From assembly GCA_949825025.1 (NCBI GenBank), contig OX463787.1:15249707-15313706 (forward strand): 64,000 nucleotides of DNA. Direction: 5' to 3'. The notes below the pieces were generated by a model, which made no database searches, was not told where the DNA came from, and worked only from the letters and a program-made list of their open reading frames with translations. The first letter of the stretch is position 1; every line of letters starts with the position of its first letter. The DNA is from Siphlonurus alternatus (Eukaryota; Arthropoda; Insecta; Ephemeroptera; Siphlonuridae). Shown in pieces: positions 41,301-50,344 of the stretch. Position numbers and translations under genes: made by a program.

Positions 41301-42619
41301 AAATTTTAAATAAATAATAAATTTTGCATCCAACTGTTACAACAAAAAATGTATATCGTGAACAAATAATTAGGGAGTTGTTGATTCATACACTACGTTT
41401 ACATGACGGTGTTTGATGCGTATTCGTTGACGACGCCTCATAAGAATAACATTATCCGTCGTCAACGAATACGCATCAAACACCGTCATGTAAACGTAGT
41501 GATTGCGATATCTGTAAATGTACTAATTCTAAATATATATAAGTTATCCATATTTAATCATGATTTTAAAAATACAAAATATTTACTAAAGAAAATTACT
41601 TTTTAACCAATCGAGAGTGTCGACTCCAATTCATTAGTCATACTGCATGCATATTTATTTGAAGTCGACAGGATTGAGTATATTATATTATAAAATAGAA
41701 ATATCAGTCTTATCCTTAGGGTAAATGTATTCGCACTTCGCAGATATGAAATTATAGCTGATTCGTAATAAAGTTTAAGTACTTTAAGTAAATCAAAGTA
41801 TAATAATTATAAAAATAATTCAGAAATAAATAAAAAAAAATTAAATAAGAAATTTTAAAATTTGATATTTAAACCATGCAATTATTAATTTACTTAATTA
41901 AATTAAAAAGCTTAAACATATAGGGAGTTCTATTATAAATTTTTAAGTCTGCAAACGTCATTATATATTATTTTCAAAACAGTTAGTTCCATTTGGTATA
42001 CAATTTGCGGATGAATACATTTTACATTATAATAATATATTGTGCATAAATATGTTGAAAATTATATCTTATGGCAAAATTAAATTATTTTATATGCTGG
42101 TATTGATTGTGATTTCAATAGAATAACTATAAATTAAAATTATGGAAAATAACTCTTTGATTATTGAATAATTTGAAACTACAGCTATAGTATTATTATC
42201 AAATAATTTTTCTTGTAAATATATCATTTTAATAATATATATTCCTGAAGACTAGGTGCATCAAGTAAATTTGTTATGCTGTGAAAAATTATTTGAGTTT
42301 AGAAATGTTAATTACAATTTAAAAGTATATGTTTTTTATTTTATTTAATAATTGACGTGATCCATGCTGTACAGCCTATGATCGAAATAAAAATTTAAAT
42401 TTGAGTTTTAATAAAGCTATAAATTGAACGTAACTTCACATTTTGGTACAAGCGCATTAATCGAATAAATTTTATTAAATCTTTCAAATTAAAATTTGTC
42501 TTCTAATATTATATTACTATTAAATATAATTATATTATTTAAATGTACTTACTTCTTTGGTTAGTAGTTATTGGAAGTGACACAATACTGCTACCATCTA
42601 CTTTAGTAGCGTTGTCCAT
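28295..42619 (-). CDS. SLC14: Urea transporter, SLC14/UT family, 8 coding exons, 429 aa
   Basis: Joined CDS (minus strand): 42619-42553, 40717-40473, 37737-37618, 36117-35963, 35270-35084, 30809-30662, 29846-29662, 28477-28295; 1290 nt, 429 aa plus TAA. All GT-AG introns, phases consistent. UT proteins form trimeric membrane channels for passive urea passage, built from two inverted homologous halves. Both halves are visible: half 1 has GQVCFANNPISG (residues 103-114), the YN motif (160-161) and FTIPF (217-221); half 2 has GQVFAVQDFWCSG (268-280), YN (326-327) and LTLPF (375-379). The pore glutamines (Q104, Q269) and the two Thr of the TxPF motifs (T218, T376) are present. The second Asn-Pro, usual in this family, is replaced by Asp-Phe (275-276). 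About 80 N-terminal residues are hydrophilic. In insects a role in nitrogen excretion or in feeding a symbiont is possible but not shown here. Confidence 0.88.
28880..29019. mobile_element. B3-subfamily MITE, complete
   Basis: Ends GGGTGCGATTCACAAAGCAG and CTTCGTGAATCGCACCC, flanked by AAT on both sides (possible 3-bp target duplication). Confidence 0.8.
29118..29635. mobile_element. E-family palindrome, copy 1
   Basis: Ends AATGGGGTACTGACC; about 518 bp, long diverged arms containing TTTAAGATTCAATGCTATGA. Ends 20 bp from the intron donor of urea-transporter exon 7. Sister copy is 45717-46205. Confidence 0.82.
29662..29846 (-). CDS. SLC14: Urea transporter exon 7
   Basis: Two bases plus 61 codons: AAVSSSLYEIAYAGIFGYNA through VALGWAFSD. 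Acceptor TTACTGTAG, donor GAC|GTAAGT. Matches the family's SIYFGLCGFNS region. The exon is GC-rich and has a palindromic element on each side within 20-35 bp. Confidence 0.93.
29885..30104. mobile_element. K-family MITE, copy 1
   Basis: GGCGGATTCACATGGC at left, GCCTTGTGAATCCGCC at right, after TTAA. Starts 35 bp upstream of exon 7's acceptor side. Confidence 0.78.
30662..30809 (-). CDS. SLC14: Urea transporter exon 6 (second half, altered NP motif)
   Basis: 49 codons plus one base: LLQGSFLGAGQVFAVQDFWC, then SGLVLIG and a hydrophobic helix. Acceptor GTGGTTTCAG, donor TAG|GTACGT. GQV and SG of the second pore motif are kept, while the Asn-Pro is Asp-Phe. Confidence 0.93.
31200..31537. mobile_element. 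C-family TTAA MITE, copy 2
   Basis: AGGCATACAGGCCTCAAATT to AGGCCTGTATACCT with TTAA on each side. Two TGACGTCA sites at 31338 and 31357 and a third in the other arm. Confidence 0.85.
31542..32680. other. Urea transporter intron 5, middle
   Basis: AT-rich; 31900-32240 forms a loose inverted pair (CTTTGCGTTGTTCCTATGCT and its diverged complement). No exon seen. Confidence 0.5.
32690..33028. repeat. G-family palindrome, copy 2
   Basis: Inverse orientation of 26140-26445: AATGTCTGTCGCGTGAAAGG and GCTTCATGCGACAGACATTA. Confidence 0.7.
33029..33117. repeat. Compact hairpin
   Basis: Arms CTTTTACTATCGGAACC... AAAAAGGTGTGCCCCT and complement, about 35 nt, loop about 20 nt. It interrupts or abuts the G element. 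Confidence 0.8.
33449..33478. repeat. TA dinucleotide repeat
   Basis: Uninterrupted (TA)n of about 30 bp. Others at 38318-38361 (interrupted) and 55857-55902. Confidence 0.95.
33646..34361. mobile_element. F-family TTAA palindrome, full copy
   Basis: Ends AGGCCTTCTGAACCTTT; TTAA at 33642-33645 and 34362-34365. Long arms (about 260 nt) contain GTGACGTCACTCACGCTCAT and complement. The centre repeats ACCAGGGCAGT. Confidence 0.85.
34500..35006. repeat. I-family elements, tandem copies
   Basis: Two partial I copies (ACACATTTTATTTCTTCCTC at 34545 and AACACATCTTATTTCCTC near 34805), ending GAAATTTATTTCAACTC. About 75 bp from the exon 5 donor. Confidence 0.6.
35084..35270 (-). CDS. SLC14: Urea transporter exon 5 (first TxPF)
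   Basis: One base plus 62 codons: VVISTSLANGLGSLKPAMPI, FTIPFN, then a hydrophilic loop with PSTSRPPPELDW before the second half. Acceptor GTGACTGCAG, donor TTG|GTGAGT. The central loop matches the position of the vertebrate extracellular loop that bears W(S) before the second repeat. Confidence 0.94.
35405..35624. mobile_element. K-family MITE, copy 2
   Basis: GGTGAATTCACATGGTGATT to CTATCTGAATCCGCC, followed by TTAA. Inside GACGCGACGCAAATAATGCG. Confidence 0.75.
35725..35930 (-). mobile_element. 5S-type SINE body fragment
   Basis: AAACGTGGAAACCTCAGCCA and AAAGCCAGGGGAACCACATG, as in 45182-45560; head lost. Ends 33 bp from the urea-transporter exon 4 donor. Confidence 0.75.
35963..36117 (-). 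CDS. SLC14: Urea transporter exon 4
   Basis: 51 codons plus two bases: AMKQPSGNISAGLCCYNAAL through WLAVIVGAIC. Acceptor TTACTTTCAG, donor CAC|GTAAGT. SAGLCCYN matches the family's ASGLHGYN. The protein continues in a different frame from the neighbouring 5S SINE. Confidence 0.93.
36195..36290. mobile_element. B-family MITE, short copy
   Basis: GGGGGACATTCACGAAGCAC to GTGCTTCGTGAATGTCCCC; about 78 bp upstream of exon 4's acceptor side. The central part of the B1 type is missing. Confidence 0.82.
36299..36750. repeat. I-family element, copy 4, with nested B MITE
   Basis: Left TTACGTATTTTTTCCTCTTC and right TTGTCTTCATTTCATCCTCA flank the B element, so the pre-insertion I sequence can be read and defines ATT as the duplicated target. 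Confidence 0.7.
36461..36634. mobile_element. B-family MITE nested in I, near-perfect palindrome
   Basis: Ends GGGGGGCATTCACAAAGCAC; flanked by ATT on both sides. Contains AAACATGGTGCTAAACTAGG and its complement. Confidence 0.88.
37094..37410. repeat. Family A foldback, copy 3
   Basis: Ends TGGAGTATTGACCTCAA; core has TGTGACGTCACGCGGCGG. Arms about 140 nt, near identical. Confidence 0.88.
37618..37737 (-). CDS. SLC14: Urea transporter exon 3 (first NPxSG)
   Basis: 40 codons in phase 0, VCFANNPISGFLIAAGLAVG and on to GILFAL. Acceptor ATATTTCAG, donor CTG|GTAAGT. This is the family signature of the first half, lining the urea pore. Confidence 0.95.
37855..38160 (-). mobile_element. 5S-type SINE, degraded
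   Basis: GGAAACGTGGAAACTTCAC in the body and TCTCCCATCCAACTATTAAC plus GACGTTGCTTAACTTC from the 5S head. Confidence 0.7.
38930..39145. repeat. Family A foldback, degenerate copy
   Basis: GCCACGCCCCCTGGAGACGT core and CATAATTTGGTACCC arm; left arm is lost. A run of G at 39005-39015 has expanded in the core. Confidence 0.65.
39399..39536. mobile_element. B2-subfamily palindromic MITE, copy 3
   Basis: GGGGCATTCACAAAGTCTTA to GCTTTGTGAATGCCCC. Confidence 0.85.
39733..40114. mobile_element. D-family TTAA palindrome, copy 2
   Basis: GGTAGAGATAACGTCGATCA to TGATCGGCGTTATCTCTACC, TTAA left and TTAT right. Confidence 0.82.
40249..40456. mobile_element. Mariner/Tc1-type MITE O, copy 1
   Basis: Ends CAGTCAAATTAA; TA on both sides, as expected of Tc1/mariner. 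Inside are inverted CCGGAAGTAGCCGGAAGTGA-like words. Ends 10 bp before the donor of urea-transporter exon 2. Copies at 46351-46555 and 50837-51052. Confidence 0.85.
40473..40717 (-). CDS. SLC14: Urea transporter exon 2
   Basis: Two bases plus 81 codons, from STMPLSEAQ to CTGRNIGQ; acceptor GGGTCCTCAG, donor CAG|GTATGT. Encodes the hydrophilic N-terminus and the first helix leading to the pore Gln. The acceptor is chosen by phase: an upstream ACACAG would be out of phase with exon 1. A mariner-type MITE ends about 10 bp beyond the donor and a foldback element starts 50 bp upstream of the acceptor. Confidence 0.85.
40767..41082. repeat. Family A foldback, copy 4
   Basis: Ends TGGACAATTTGCATGA; core GACGTCACGGGCG ... 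CTCGTGACGTCA. Begins 50 bp upstream of exon 2's acceptor side. Confidence 0.88.
41391..41503. repeat. Perfect 45-nt inverted repeat
   Basis: Arms start CACTACGTTTACATGACGGT and are identical over about 45 nt; loop about 23 nt. A decayed relative (AACACTGTCATGTGAACATA) is at 50088-50182. Confidence 0.9.
41504..42540. other. Urea transporter intron 1, AT-rich part
   Basis: Strongly AT-rich with no recognised element apart from a LINE-tail-like GACGTGATCCATGCTGTACA near 42355. Confidence 0.5.
42553..42619 (-). CDS. SLC14: Urea transporter exon 1 (start codon)
   Basis: ATG GAC AAC at 42619; 22 codons plus one base (MDNATKVDGSSIVS ... TTNQR), donor AA|GTAAGT. Supported by phase, by a TATA/initiator pair just upstream, and by a decayed duplicate of promoter, exon and donor 3.6 kb upstream. 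Confidence 0.75.
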
Positions 42620-42631
42620 ACTCGCACTTAG

Positions 42632-42666
42632 ACTAACTTCATGTAGTGAAATTGAATGTTTATATA
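42632..42666 (-). promoter_or_regulatory. Probable core promoter of the urea transporter
   Basis: TATATAAAC (42666-42658) is followed, 30 bp later, by an initiator-like TTAGT (42636-42632), 13-17 bp before the ATG. The same TATA/initiator/ATG arrangement, with a TCAGT initiator, is kept in the duplicated copy near 46.3 kb. The 5' UTR would be very short (about 15 nt). Confidence 0.5.
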
Positions 42667-43650
42667 TGTCACTTTACTTGTGACGTATTTACACGCTTAC
42701 ATGAAATTCAATCCCCGTAATGTGCTACTAAACAGATGCGCAACTCGAACAAGTAAAAGGTGCGTACAAAATGTATAACTTAATTACACTTATCAGGTGA
42801 CATTATTACAGGTGTGAAATAAATGATGTTATTATTACAAATAATAGAAATAAGTTAAGACATTACAATATTAACTAATGTTTACTTCAATTAGGTTTGT
42901 GATATACCATGCAGTACTGTGTAATCAAATTCAAAATTTAAATTGTTATTTATTTAGCAAAAGTTACAGAACCAAGGCACTAAATACAATTGAAGAACTA
43001 GTGATCAAATGGGTAAAATTTTGTTTCTTATCTCGTTTCACTGATAATAGCATTGCATGTAAATGAGAGTACTTTGAGACTATAATAGATAATTTTTTAA
43101 TGTAATTTTTTATAAAATTAAGCAACAAAATTTTATATCTTATGTGATAGTATACATCGTCTATCGATCGTCTGGAGTAATGAGCTATTTGCATACCACG
43201 AACTTGTTGCAATAATGAGCTATATTTTATCAGAGCTAATCCCTTATATTCTTATATAGAGGAAAATCCCTGTCTGTTATTTCAGGTGAGCACAAATATG
43301 AATCGTAAATATATGTATAAAACATGATAAAGCTCATTGTTGCGCTCATCTGAAATAGCAGATACTTCATTATTGCAAAAATATGTTATTAATACATGCA
43401 AGGGAAGAAATGTGACAAAATAATTAATTTTGTTGATCAAATATTTACTGCATGCATGCAGGTACAATACTCCCATCCCATCAAACAGTTTTCTCATCTA
43501 GTTGGCTCGATACGCTACCAAATTTAAAATTATGATCGGAAATGCCAGATTTCAGGATTTTCTAGTCTATTATAGATTTCAATATCTTGGCAAAACCTTA
43601 TTGAAAACTTAATTTTTGAATTAAGGAATGAAGAATATAATGAGCTTATG

Positions 43651-44049
43651 GGGTGTAATTTTTTTACTGGCTCAATCGAAAAAGGACAACCTTTTTCGAT
43701 TTTTTTGCGATTTTTATTCTAGTACTGTATAATACCTAAAATGGAGATTTAAAAAGGTCACGTGACTTGGAGGTTACGTCCCCAACGCCTGTGACGTCAT
43801 TACATTCTTTAGTCAAATAAATAATAAACAATTCAATTATTGTTTACCAATGTTATATAGTTGATTGTTTATTAGACTAAAGAATGCAATGACGTCATAG
43901 GCATGTCAGATGGAGCCTCCAGGTCACGTGATTTCTTTAAATCTCTATTTTAGGCATTTTGCAGTACTAATAAAAATCTCAAACAATTCGAAAAAAATAT
44001 TTTTCGACCTGTTCTTTCAATTGAGACATTAAAAAATTTACATCCCGTA
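43651..44049. repeat. Palindromic element P
   Basis: Arms of about 190 nt from GGGGTGTAATTTTTTTACTG; contains GTCACGTGACTTGGAGG and its diverged complement, and TGACGTCA near the centre of both arms. Confidence 0.72.
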
Positions 44050-44531
44050 ATCTCATTTTAACTAAAGTATATTATAGTAATTTTGTTTTGATGTACTCAC
44101 GATAAACAACATGAAGCATTACAAACACTAATGTAGGTAAGTTTTACATACATAAGACCCCCCTCGTATACTTCATATAGGGATAACGGTTACTTTTACT
44201 TGCATGTGTGTTGTTACATTATATGTACTTACGTTAGACAACATATTGCATTCAAGTATAAACCACACATAACATGTCCTAGTTTCTTCATTTGAAATAT
44301 ATCATTATTATGCAGCATATAATAGAAAAAAAATGAATATTATGGTTTTCTCTGTATGCAGACAGCTTTTTTTTTTAAATTAAATAGAAGGTAAGTATAA
44401 TCGTATTTATTAAGGATATTTGACAAAAATTAACATACGATTTGAATTAAGAATCGTTAAAATCAATAGAAATAACATGATTTTATTGTAAATTTGGATC
44501 TATAGAGCTCAATAATAAATCAATGATTTAA

Positions 44532-44715
44532 TAATGGACAACATGCATGAAAAAATTTTATTGCAGAAATGAATAAAGGGTACCAAATTATGTTGCTCTG
44601 AATTTTTTCAGATTTTTTTGAGACCCAGAACTATTTTTAAATATTTATTAAAAGTGCGGCCACGCCCCCTGGAGGCGTCAATAGGCGTCCAGTCTCTATC
44701 CTTTTTATTAAGAAA
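44532..44715. repeat. Family A foldback, truncated copy
   Basis: Left arm and core (GCGGCCACGCCCCCTGGAGG) present; right arm missing after CTTTTTATTAAG. Confidence 0.8.
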
Positions 44716-45181
44716 AAAATGTGAATGTGAGGTTTTGGTACTACTTTCTGCAAATCTTTCTAGATTTGTCTGCTCTGCTACCCCCCCCCCCTCCCAAAAA
44801 ATAAAGTAATATTTTATCGTATTGTCACTGTAAATAATTAATTTGACGCAAAATATATATTTTTTAATGATTAATTTGTTAAAATTATTTTATATGCCAT
44901 GTTTAATATTTAAAATTAATTTTATTGTTTAACAAAATTAATTTATTAATTTAAAATAATTACAAACTTAAATATTACATTTAATTGTATTTATAAATAT
45001 ATATATTTTAAAAACTCAGGCAATTATACGTTTAATATGATTAAAATGTATCGGTCATCTTTTCATCTTCAAATATGAAATTTGGTTTTATGTTTTATGA
45101 TGATTGTTGAAAGTTTAAATAAATAATAAAAAAAAATATTAGTAAATTTATCAAACAATTGGATCTTATTTTCATGTATTT

Positions 45182-45565
45182 TTTTTTTTTATCAAACCCT
45201 ATTGGGTACTTCTATTTACTAATTACATTCTACTTTGAAATTTGAAACCCCGACCCTTCCGAAACCCTAACTTGAGCGTTTCGCGGGCTCTTCTCGAACG
45301 GGGGCGGCCATGGCCTTGCAAATCCATCCCGGCATTTGCCTGCGGCTGAGGGAAACGTGGAAACCTCAGCCAGGATGGACGCTACAGCTTTTGTCAATGA
45401 ACCGGAAGTGCAATGTTCCAAAGCCAGGGGAACCACATAGTGGAAAAGCGCAACGTTTTACCCCTGGGTGGGAAACGTGGTTTTTGTTGAAAATGGTCAC
45501 CCATCCAACTACTAACCACGCGTGGCGTTGCTTGACTTCGGTGATCTGACGAGACCCAGTCTATC
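45182..45565 (-). mobile_element. 5S-rRNA-derived SINE, full copy, minus strand
   Basis: GTCACCCATCCAACTACTAA and TTGCTTGACTTCGGTGATCT are the complement of the 5S head; tail at the left end reads ACCCAATAGGGTTTG in the sense of the element. Confidence 0.88.
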
Positions 45566-45703
45566 AGCCAATAAAATTATATGTAATAACCTTGGCTGAT
45601 ATGTATAGTTAAAATGACCAATAAAAAAATAAATAATACAAAAAAAATGCTTTTTATACAGTATAATTATACTTATGCAACACGTATAAGAGAAAGTGCT
45701 TAC

Positions 45704-46307
45704 TTTTTTGGTTTGCAATGGGGTACTGACCAAAAAAAAGGTTGCAAGTTTTTGTCAATATTTCAAAAGGCACGAGAATTTCATGAAGAACAAGCCCTAT
45801 TACAGCATTCTACGACAATTTCCTGATTTTATATGAATTTTTAAAACCTCTCAAAAATGACGTCATAGCATTGAATCTTAAATGGGAAAATATATCAGTT
45901 AACATTACCAAATCCCATACTTAATATTGAAATGTAACCTAAACTTCATTTGCAAAGTTTTTAGGTGCTAGAATCACGATAATAAAGGTTTCAAATTCCA
46001 ACCTCAATAATTTTTCATTTTAGCAATGCTAACTAATGCATTTTCCCATTTAAGATTCAATGCTATGACGTCATCAAAAAAAGTTTTAAAAATTCATATA
46101 AAATCAGCAAATTGTCGTAGAATGCTCTAATAGGGCTCGTTCTTCATAGAATTCACAGTACTTTTTATTAGTATTGCTAACTCAAATACCGGTCAGTACC
46201 CCATTACTGCAATGAAAACGTCACTGCTTCCATCTTCTCTCGTAGTGTTGTCCATACTCTTATATATATACTGACTTCGTTTTGTACTAAAATTACAAGT
46301 TTATATA
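45704..46307 (-). pseudogene. Duplicated urea-transporter promoter and exon 1, split by a palindromic element
   Basis: Right part: TATATAAAC (46307-46299), TCAGT initiator (46274-46270), ATG at 46255 and MDNTTREDGSSDV, a clear copy of MDNATKVDGSSIV. Left part: 45716-45704 with AACCAAAAAA and donor GTAAGC, matching the true exon end AACCAAAGAA|GTAAGT. Element E2 (45717-46205) lies between them. After insertion the first exon cannot be read through as before. Confidence 0.75.
45717..46205. mobile_element. E-family palindrome, copy 2, inside duplicated exon
   Basis: Ends AATGGGGTACTGACC, closely matching 29118-29635 apart from an indel near 45930. Confidence 0.85.
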
Positions 46308-46350
46308 TGCTTGCTATGTACAGAACGTGACGTATGTATAAATTAAACAA

Positions 46351-46555
46351 CAGACAAATTAATTAAAAATTCATAACGGAAGTGATAGATTTCTGGCCTT
46401 TCTATTCATATTTGCATTTTGAAATTTTAGCTACATGTTTGTAAGAAGAGTGCTCTAAACATGTTTTCAAATTTTCAACACTCATACATGAACAAAACGA
46501 CTAGAAACCTCTCACTTCCGGCTACTTCCGGCAGGAATTTTACATAAATTTGACT
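46351..46555. mobile_element. Mariner/Tc1-type MITE O, copy 2
   Basis: CAGACAAATTAATTAAAAAT to CATAAATTTGACTA; inner arm ACTTCCGGCTACTTCCGGC. The 3' end of the LINE at 46556 starts directly after it. Confidence 0.7.
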
Positions 46556-47700
46556 ATTGATTTGATTTGTTTATTGGATCCAATACAGAATACAGAAATG
46601 CCATATTATGGATACATGATATATATAGTACATCTCCAACAAAAAAAACATACGTCAATTTTACAAAAACACACTTAATCTAGGCCTAAAACATTTTAAA
46701 TATTCATGTACATATTCACTAAGTTTTATTGTTCATTAAAGCATTAACATATTAAATTACACTGTTATCGAATACCTCTATAATTATAATATATTGTGCT
46801 TTAATACAACAAACAGATTTGCAAATACTAAGATATTTCAGTTTTTAATTGTTTATAATTTAAATGAAATACATCAAATGAAGGAGACAAATTCATTCTG
46901 TTACAAGATATCTGGACTCGTGCTGAGTACGCAAATTTAGGGACATTTGTGGTACATGTTGTAATCGAAAATAATGCAGGTTGCTGCCTAAAGTTACGTT
47001 GCGGTACATGCAAATTTATTGATTCAAGAATATCAGGTGCATCAACATTAAAATTGACAACTTTTTTTAAAAATAAAATGTTACTTATTTCACGTCTCTT
47101 TTCGAGTGAGGGTAATTTGTATATCTCACAGTGAGACTTATATTCATTTCTATGATACTCAACATTTCTTTTTTTACATACAAATTTTTTGACAAATTTT
47201 TTCTGAATACCTTCAAGCGCTTCTATATTGTGCTTCTTGTGGGGAGACCACACTGGGCTAGCGTAATCATGTATGGGCCTGACCAAAGTAAGATACAAAA
47301 TTATAATTGTGTGTAATGAGAATTTGTTGCAATGACGTTGCAAGAAACCTATTAATTTGTTGCTCCGTTTACATATTTTATCAACGTGAGAAGTAAATTT
47401 GAGTTTTTTATCAAAGACTACACCCAAATCTTTAACTTCATTTACTCTGTTCAGCTCATTATCATTGATTGAATATTTATAAATTATGTTCTTTGTTTTA
47501 TTGGTAAATGATATTACCACACATGCACTTATGTACACTAAGTGACATTTTACATTCTGTACACCATTGGCAAAATCGATTAAGATCAGCCTGAAATAAT
47601 TTACAGTCGTCAATGGTATACGAATATTGTGAAATAACTTCAAATCATCGGCGTACCGTAAGATTCTAATATATTTGATACCTTACGAAAGTTATGAACA
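46556..47700 (-). mobile_element. 5'-truncated jockey-type non-LTR retrotransposon
   Basis: Holds the C-terminal half of a reverse transcriptase: YADDLKLF (YADD at 47655-47644), VNEVKDLGVVFDKKL, an RP-x-HDYASPVWSP segment, then about 120 residues to a stop at 46828. About 270 nt of 3' UTR ends ATCCAATAAACAAATCAAAT, typical of jockey tails. The frame breaks just upstream of YADD near 47.68 kb, and no 5' part is present, so it is dead on arrival. Confidence 0.85.
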
Positions 47701-47756
47701 AATAATACCACCTTAAAGATAATATTATTTAAACATTAAATATTTATATATATTTT

Positions 47757-47976
47757 AGTTTTTGTCTCTCCATGGGAAAGTCATATCCTGAAAATTAAAT
47801 ATATATAAAAAATCGTCTCGTTTAATTATATTTTTGATTTTTTTTTTCTATGGCTTAAATTATTATGCACTAATATCTGCCTCTTAAAAAAATTTCAGAA
47901 TTTTTGTGAATTTGCTAAGGTGTACATGTTAATCAAAGGGGACTACATCAAACAGCTGATTTGTGTTATCTCTACC
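47757..47976. mobile_element. D-family TTAA element, right half
   Basis: GTTTTTGTCTCTCCATGGGA through GTTATCTCTACC, then TTAA. Confidence 0.72.
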
Positions 47977-48101
47977 TTAAGTTAAATGCTTTATTTCTTA
48001 GTCACTCATTGTAAATAATTCTGGCATTTGCTCGACTCGTATAATAATATTTATTTACGTGTTATAGAATATTTTGTTGTTTTTCTCCCTCTAACAATAG
48101 A

Positions 48102-48423
48102 GTATTGTCCTCAAATTTTTTTATTGCAGAAATGGATAGAGGGTGCAAAGTTATGATGCCCTGATTTTTTTTCAGATTTTTTTGAGCCCGGAAACTATTT
48201 TTAAAAAATTATTGTAAGTCCTTTTCGTGACGTCACGAGACGCCGCTCCTTAAGAAAAAGATAGGACTTGCCGCCGCGTGACGTCACAAAAAGGACTTTC
48301 AATAATTTTTTAAAAATAGTTTCAGGTCTCAAAAAAATCTGAAAAAAATCAGGGTAGCATAACTTAAATTTGCACACTCTATCCATTTCTGCAATAAAAA
48401 AAAATTGAGGACGATACTCCATT
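48102..48423. repeat. Family A foldback, copy 6
   Basis: AGAGTATTGTCCTCAAATTT to GAGGACGATACTCCA; core CGTGACGTCACGAGACGCCG. Confidence 0.85.
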
Positions 48424-48568
48424 GTTAACAAATATAACTAATTGCATATTGATATATAGATAATGTCTATTTATAAGTCAGTCTTCATTTTGTTGATTTC
48501 GATTATCGCTACAATCAGAATCAACAGTTAGGCCTGAATTAATTCAGACCTCATTCATGCAATTGGGT

Positions 48569-48736
<168 letters not shown>

Positions 48737-48779
48737 ACGTTGTTTTACAGTCTTTTCTATGTAAGGGAGTCTCATTAAC

Positions 48780-49085
48780 ACCTGCTAGTCAACTGCTATT
48801 TATATTATGTTACATGAAGAAAATGAAAGGGAGTTTGATTGCAATTTTTGGAGAGAATTCTCTTGTTACCCTCTTAAAATTACAAATCCTCATTTATTTG
48901 TATAACAGTTACAAAGCCGTAAATGTATTATTGTTAAAGATTTGTTTTTACAATCATCTAGTTATGTTACATTTATATAATTCTTCAGAATATGTATAAA
49001 CATACACCATTTCATTTAGTGCCTTCATTTTATTGATTGTGTCTGTATGTTTTGAAAATGACCAATAAAGAATTGAATTGAAAAT
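48780..49085 (+). mobile_element. Probable LINE 3' tail
   Basis: Short LINE-like 3' end with GAAAATGACCAATAAAGAAT at its close, next to a long AAAT microsatellite. No reverse-transcriptase motif is readable. Other tail-like ends (GACGTGATC... then AATAAA-rich) occur near 42350, 51580-51625 and 61495. Confidence 0.4.
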
Positions 49086-49396
49086 AGTAAAGTTTCAGGT
49101 GAGGGAAAAAGTTCAATAAAGAGGTCCCGATGTGTATATAGGTAGCATATATTTATTGATACCGTTTGAAATTAATTATAAATATACAGTATAACAAAAT
49201 AAGATTGTGTACACTTGTTGCCTTGGAAAATTTCCTTGGTAATCACTTTGTGTTATTCTTACAAGGCATGGTGATTTAAAAGGCCGCAAGAGAAATTTCC
49301 CGAGGAGACGACTTTACAACCTGTATTAATATTGTATATTTAAATAGATGACCTAAAGTTATAATGTATTCAATATTTGCAGCTTAATAGTAAGGG

Positions 49397-49766
49397 AAGG
49401 TAGAGATAATACGGATCAGCTGGCCCAATGCTAAAAAAATCCCATTCATAAAAATTATGAAAAAAATTTAATATGTTCTCCTCTACATCTCCTATCAGTA
49501 GGTAAAATATCAGGTATACAAAAACGAGCTAGTTTTCGAGTTATGAATTCTTAAAGTTGACTAGTTTAACATGGAAGTTCCATTTCTCCATGCTAAAATA
49601 GTCAAATTTAAAAATTCATAGCTTGTGAAAACTAGCTCGTTTTTGTATACCTGATATTTTACCTACTGATAGGGGATGTAAAGGAGAACATTTTAAATTT
49701 TTTTCATAACTTTTATGAATGGGATTTTTTTAGCATTGGGCCAGCTGATCCGTATTATCTCTACCT
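49397..49766. mobile_element. D2-family palindrome, copy 3
   Basis: GGTAGAGATAATACGGATCA to GATCCGTATTATCTCTACC with long arms. Confidence 0.82.
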
Positions 49767-50344
49767 TACAGGTGAAAAAAAATGAAAAAATTGACAATAC
49801 ATATTAACTTAACTATACAAATTTATAATAAAAAAAATCATACGCATCGTCTATTATATGCACAAAATTAATATCAGGCCGTCATAAATTATGTTTTAGT
49901 TTTTTCAGTCAATTTCGTGTTGTAATGATTACATTTTATTTACAGCAGCTCTATTCTATAACCATCATGATACATTAACAAATTCAGTCATTTACAGTTT
50001 ACATTAATCCGGCAAAGTTTTTGCTACAGTAATGGATATTTACTCTTACATGACTTTTCAAAGAGTCAATATTTCCTATATGATGGTGCTTAATACGGAT
50101 TTATTGATGACGGATAATGTTATTCTAACGAGACGTCAACGGATCCGAATTAAACACTGTCATGTGAACATAATGAATGATAATGTATAAAATATTACAT
50201 ATATTTTACGCTATCACGATTACATGGAATTGATTGTATCGGCCCACAAAACATGAATATATGAAAAGCAGTAAATGTATTAAATAACATTAGAAAAATG
50301 TACACTCGTCACATTTGAAAATTTCTCTCTTGCAGCCTTGTTAA

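Larger units (their letters stand above)
42670..45180. other. Intergenic upstream of the urea transporter
   Basis: Contains AATGAGCTAT-type repeats at 43150-43390, a palindrome at 43651-44049 and a truncated family A copy at 44532-44715. No gene seen. Confidence 0.5.
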
